Assembly: GCA_036258055.1 (NCBI GenBank)
Contig: DATAEK010000033.1
Coordinates: 1 to 22,265 of the forward strand
DNA length: 22,265 nt
Reading direction: 5' to 3'
Source of the DNA: DATAEK01 sp036258055
Lineage (GTDB): Bacteria; Acidobacteriota; Vicinamibacteria; Vicinamibacterales; 2-12-FULL-66-21
Under the pieces are notes generated by a model. That model was not told the origin of the DNA, did not search any database, and saw only the letters and a program-made list of their open reading frames with translations. The position numbers and the translations under genes are program-made. Shown here piece after piece: positions 22,231 to 22,265 of the stretch. Within the stretch, counting starts at the first letter, position 1, and the number at the start of each line of letters is the position of its first letter.

Positions 22231-22265
22231 ATGAAGATGCGATCCATGCTGCCCAGACTCGTGTT
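22231..22265 (+). CDS. 5' end of a probable exported protein (partial)
   Basis: ATG 22231 is preceded by AGGAG at 5 nt (22221-22225), one of the best ribosome binding sites in the window. The visible residues MKMRSMLPRLV are basic and then hydrophobic, which looks like the beginning of a signal peptide. The window ends after 11 complete codons, so the product is unknown. Confidence 0.55.
   Translation, partial: MKMRSMLPRLV

Overview
The window is high-GC bacterial DNA from a Gram-negative organism: it has signal peptides, two outer-membrane beta-barrel sequences (one only a remnant) and a cytochrome bd oxidase. A Ser/Thr kinase fused to a PD40/TolB-type propeller, a transaldolase/phosphoglucose isomerase fusion, DUF4136, DUF2092 and a DcaP-like porin with a coiled coil together point to Acidobacteriota, possibly the Vicinamibacteria. 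This placement rests on gene content recalled from memory, not on a marker-gene search.

Layout. Positions 1-117 are the tail of a plus-strand gene. Positions 118-977 hold no intact gene, only a decayed beta-barrel C-terminus on the minus strand. The plus strand then carries a cold-shock-domain protein with a hairpin terminator (978-1252), a secreted protein of unknown function (1387-2010), a secreted TPR plus HExxH peptidase (2242-3330), a transmembrane Ser/Thr kinase with a propeller (3468-6185) and cydAB (6249-8663).

The minus strand carries a compact sugar-phosphate operon, transcribed from about 16.9 kb down to 8.7 kb: tkt, a tal-pgi fusion, gnd, zwf and a ROK/PpgK-type glucokinase. It ends one base from the cydB stop codon. 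Together the genes phosphorylate glucose, oxidise glucose 6-phosphate to ribulose 5-phosphate and recycle pentose phosphates. A 6-phosphogluconolactonase and the ribulose-phosphate epimerase and isomerase are not in the window.

Further minus-strand genes follow. They are a low-complexity repeat-rich secreted protein (17221-17979), a 5'-truncated DUF2092 remnant (17997-18356), a DUF1622 membrane protein (18456-18878), and a DUF4136 lipoprotein-like gene followed by a DcaP-like porin (21182 to 19079). DUF202 (21485-21868) and the start of another exported protein (22231 to the edge) lie on the plus strand.

The most interesting signal outside the genes is a 16-bp palindrome, TCAC-N8-GTGA. It occurs upstream of the kinase (3361), between DUF4136 and DUF202 (21275) and upstream of the last partial gene (22075). 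The first two copies differ by one base when aligned in opposite orientation and sit about 91-92 nt before start codons, suggesting a shared regulator. I found no rRNA, tRNA, CRISPR array, insertion sequence or phage genes, and no clearly new multi-gene system.
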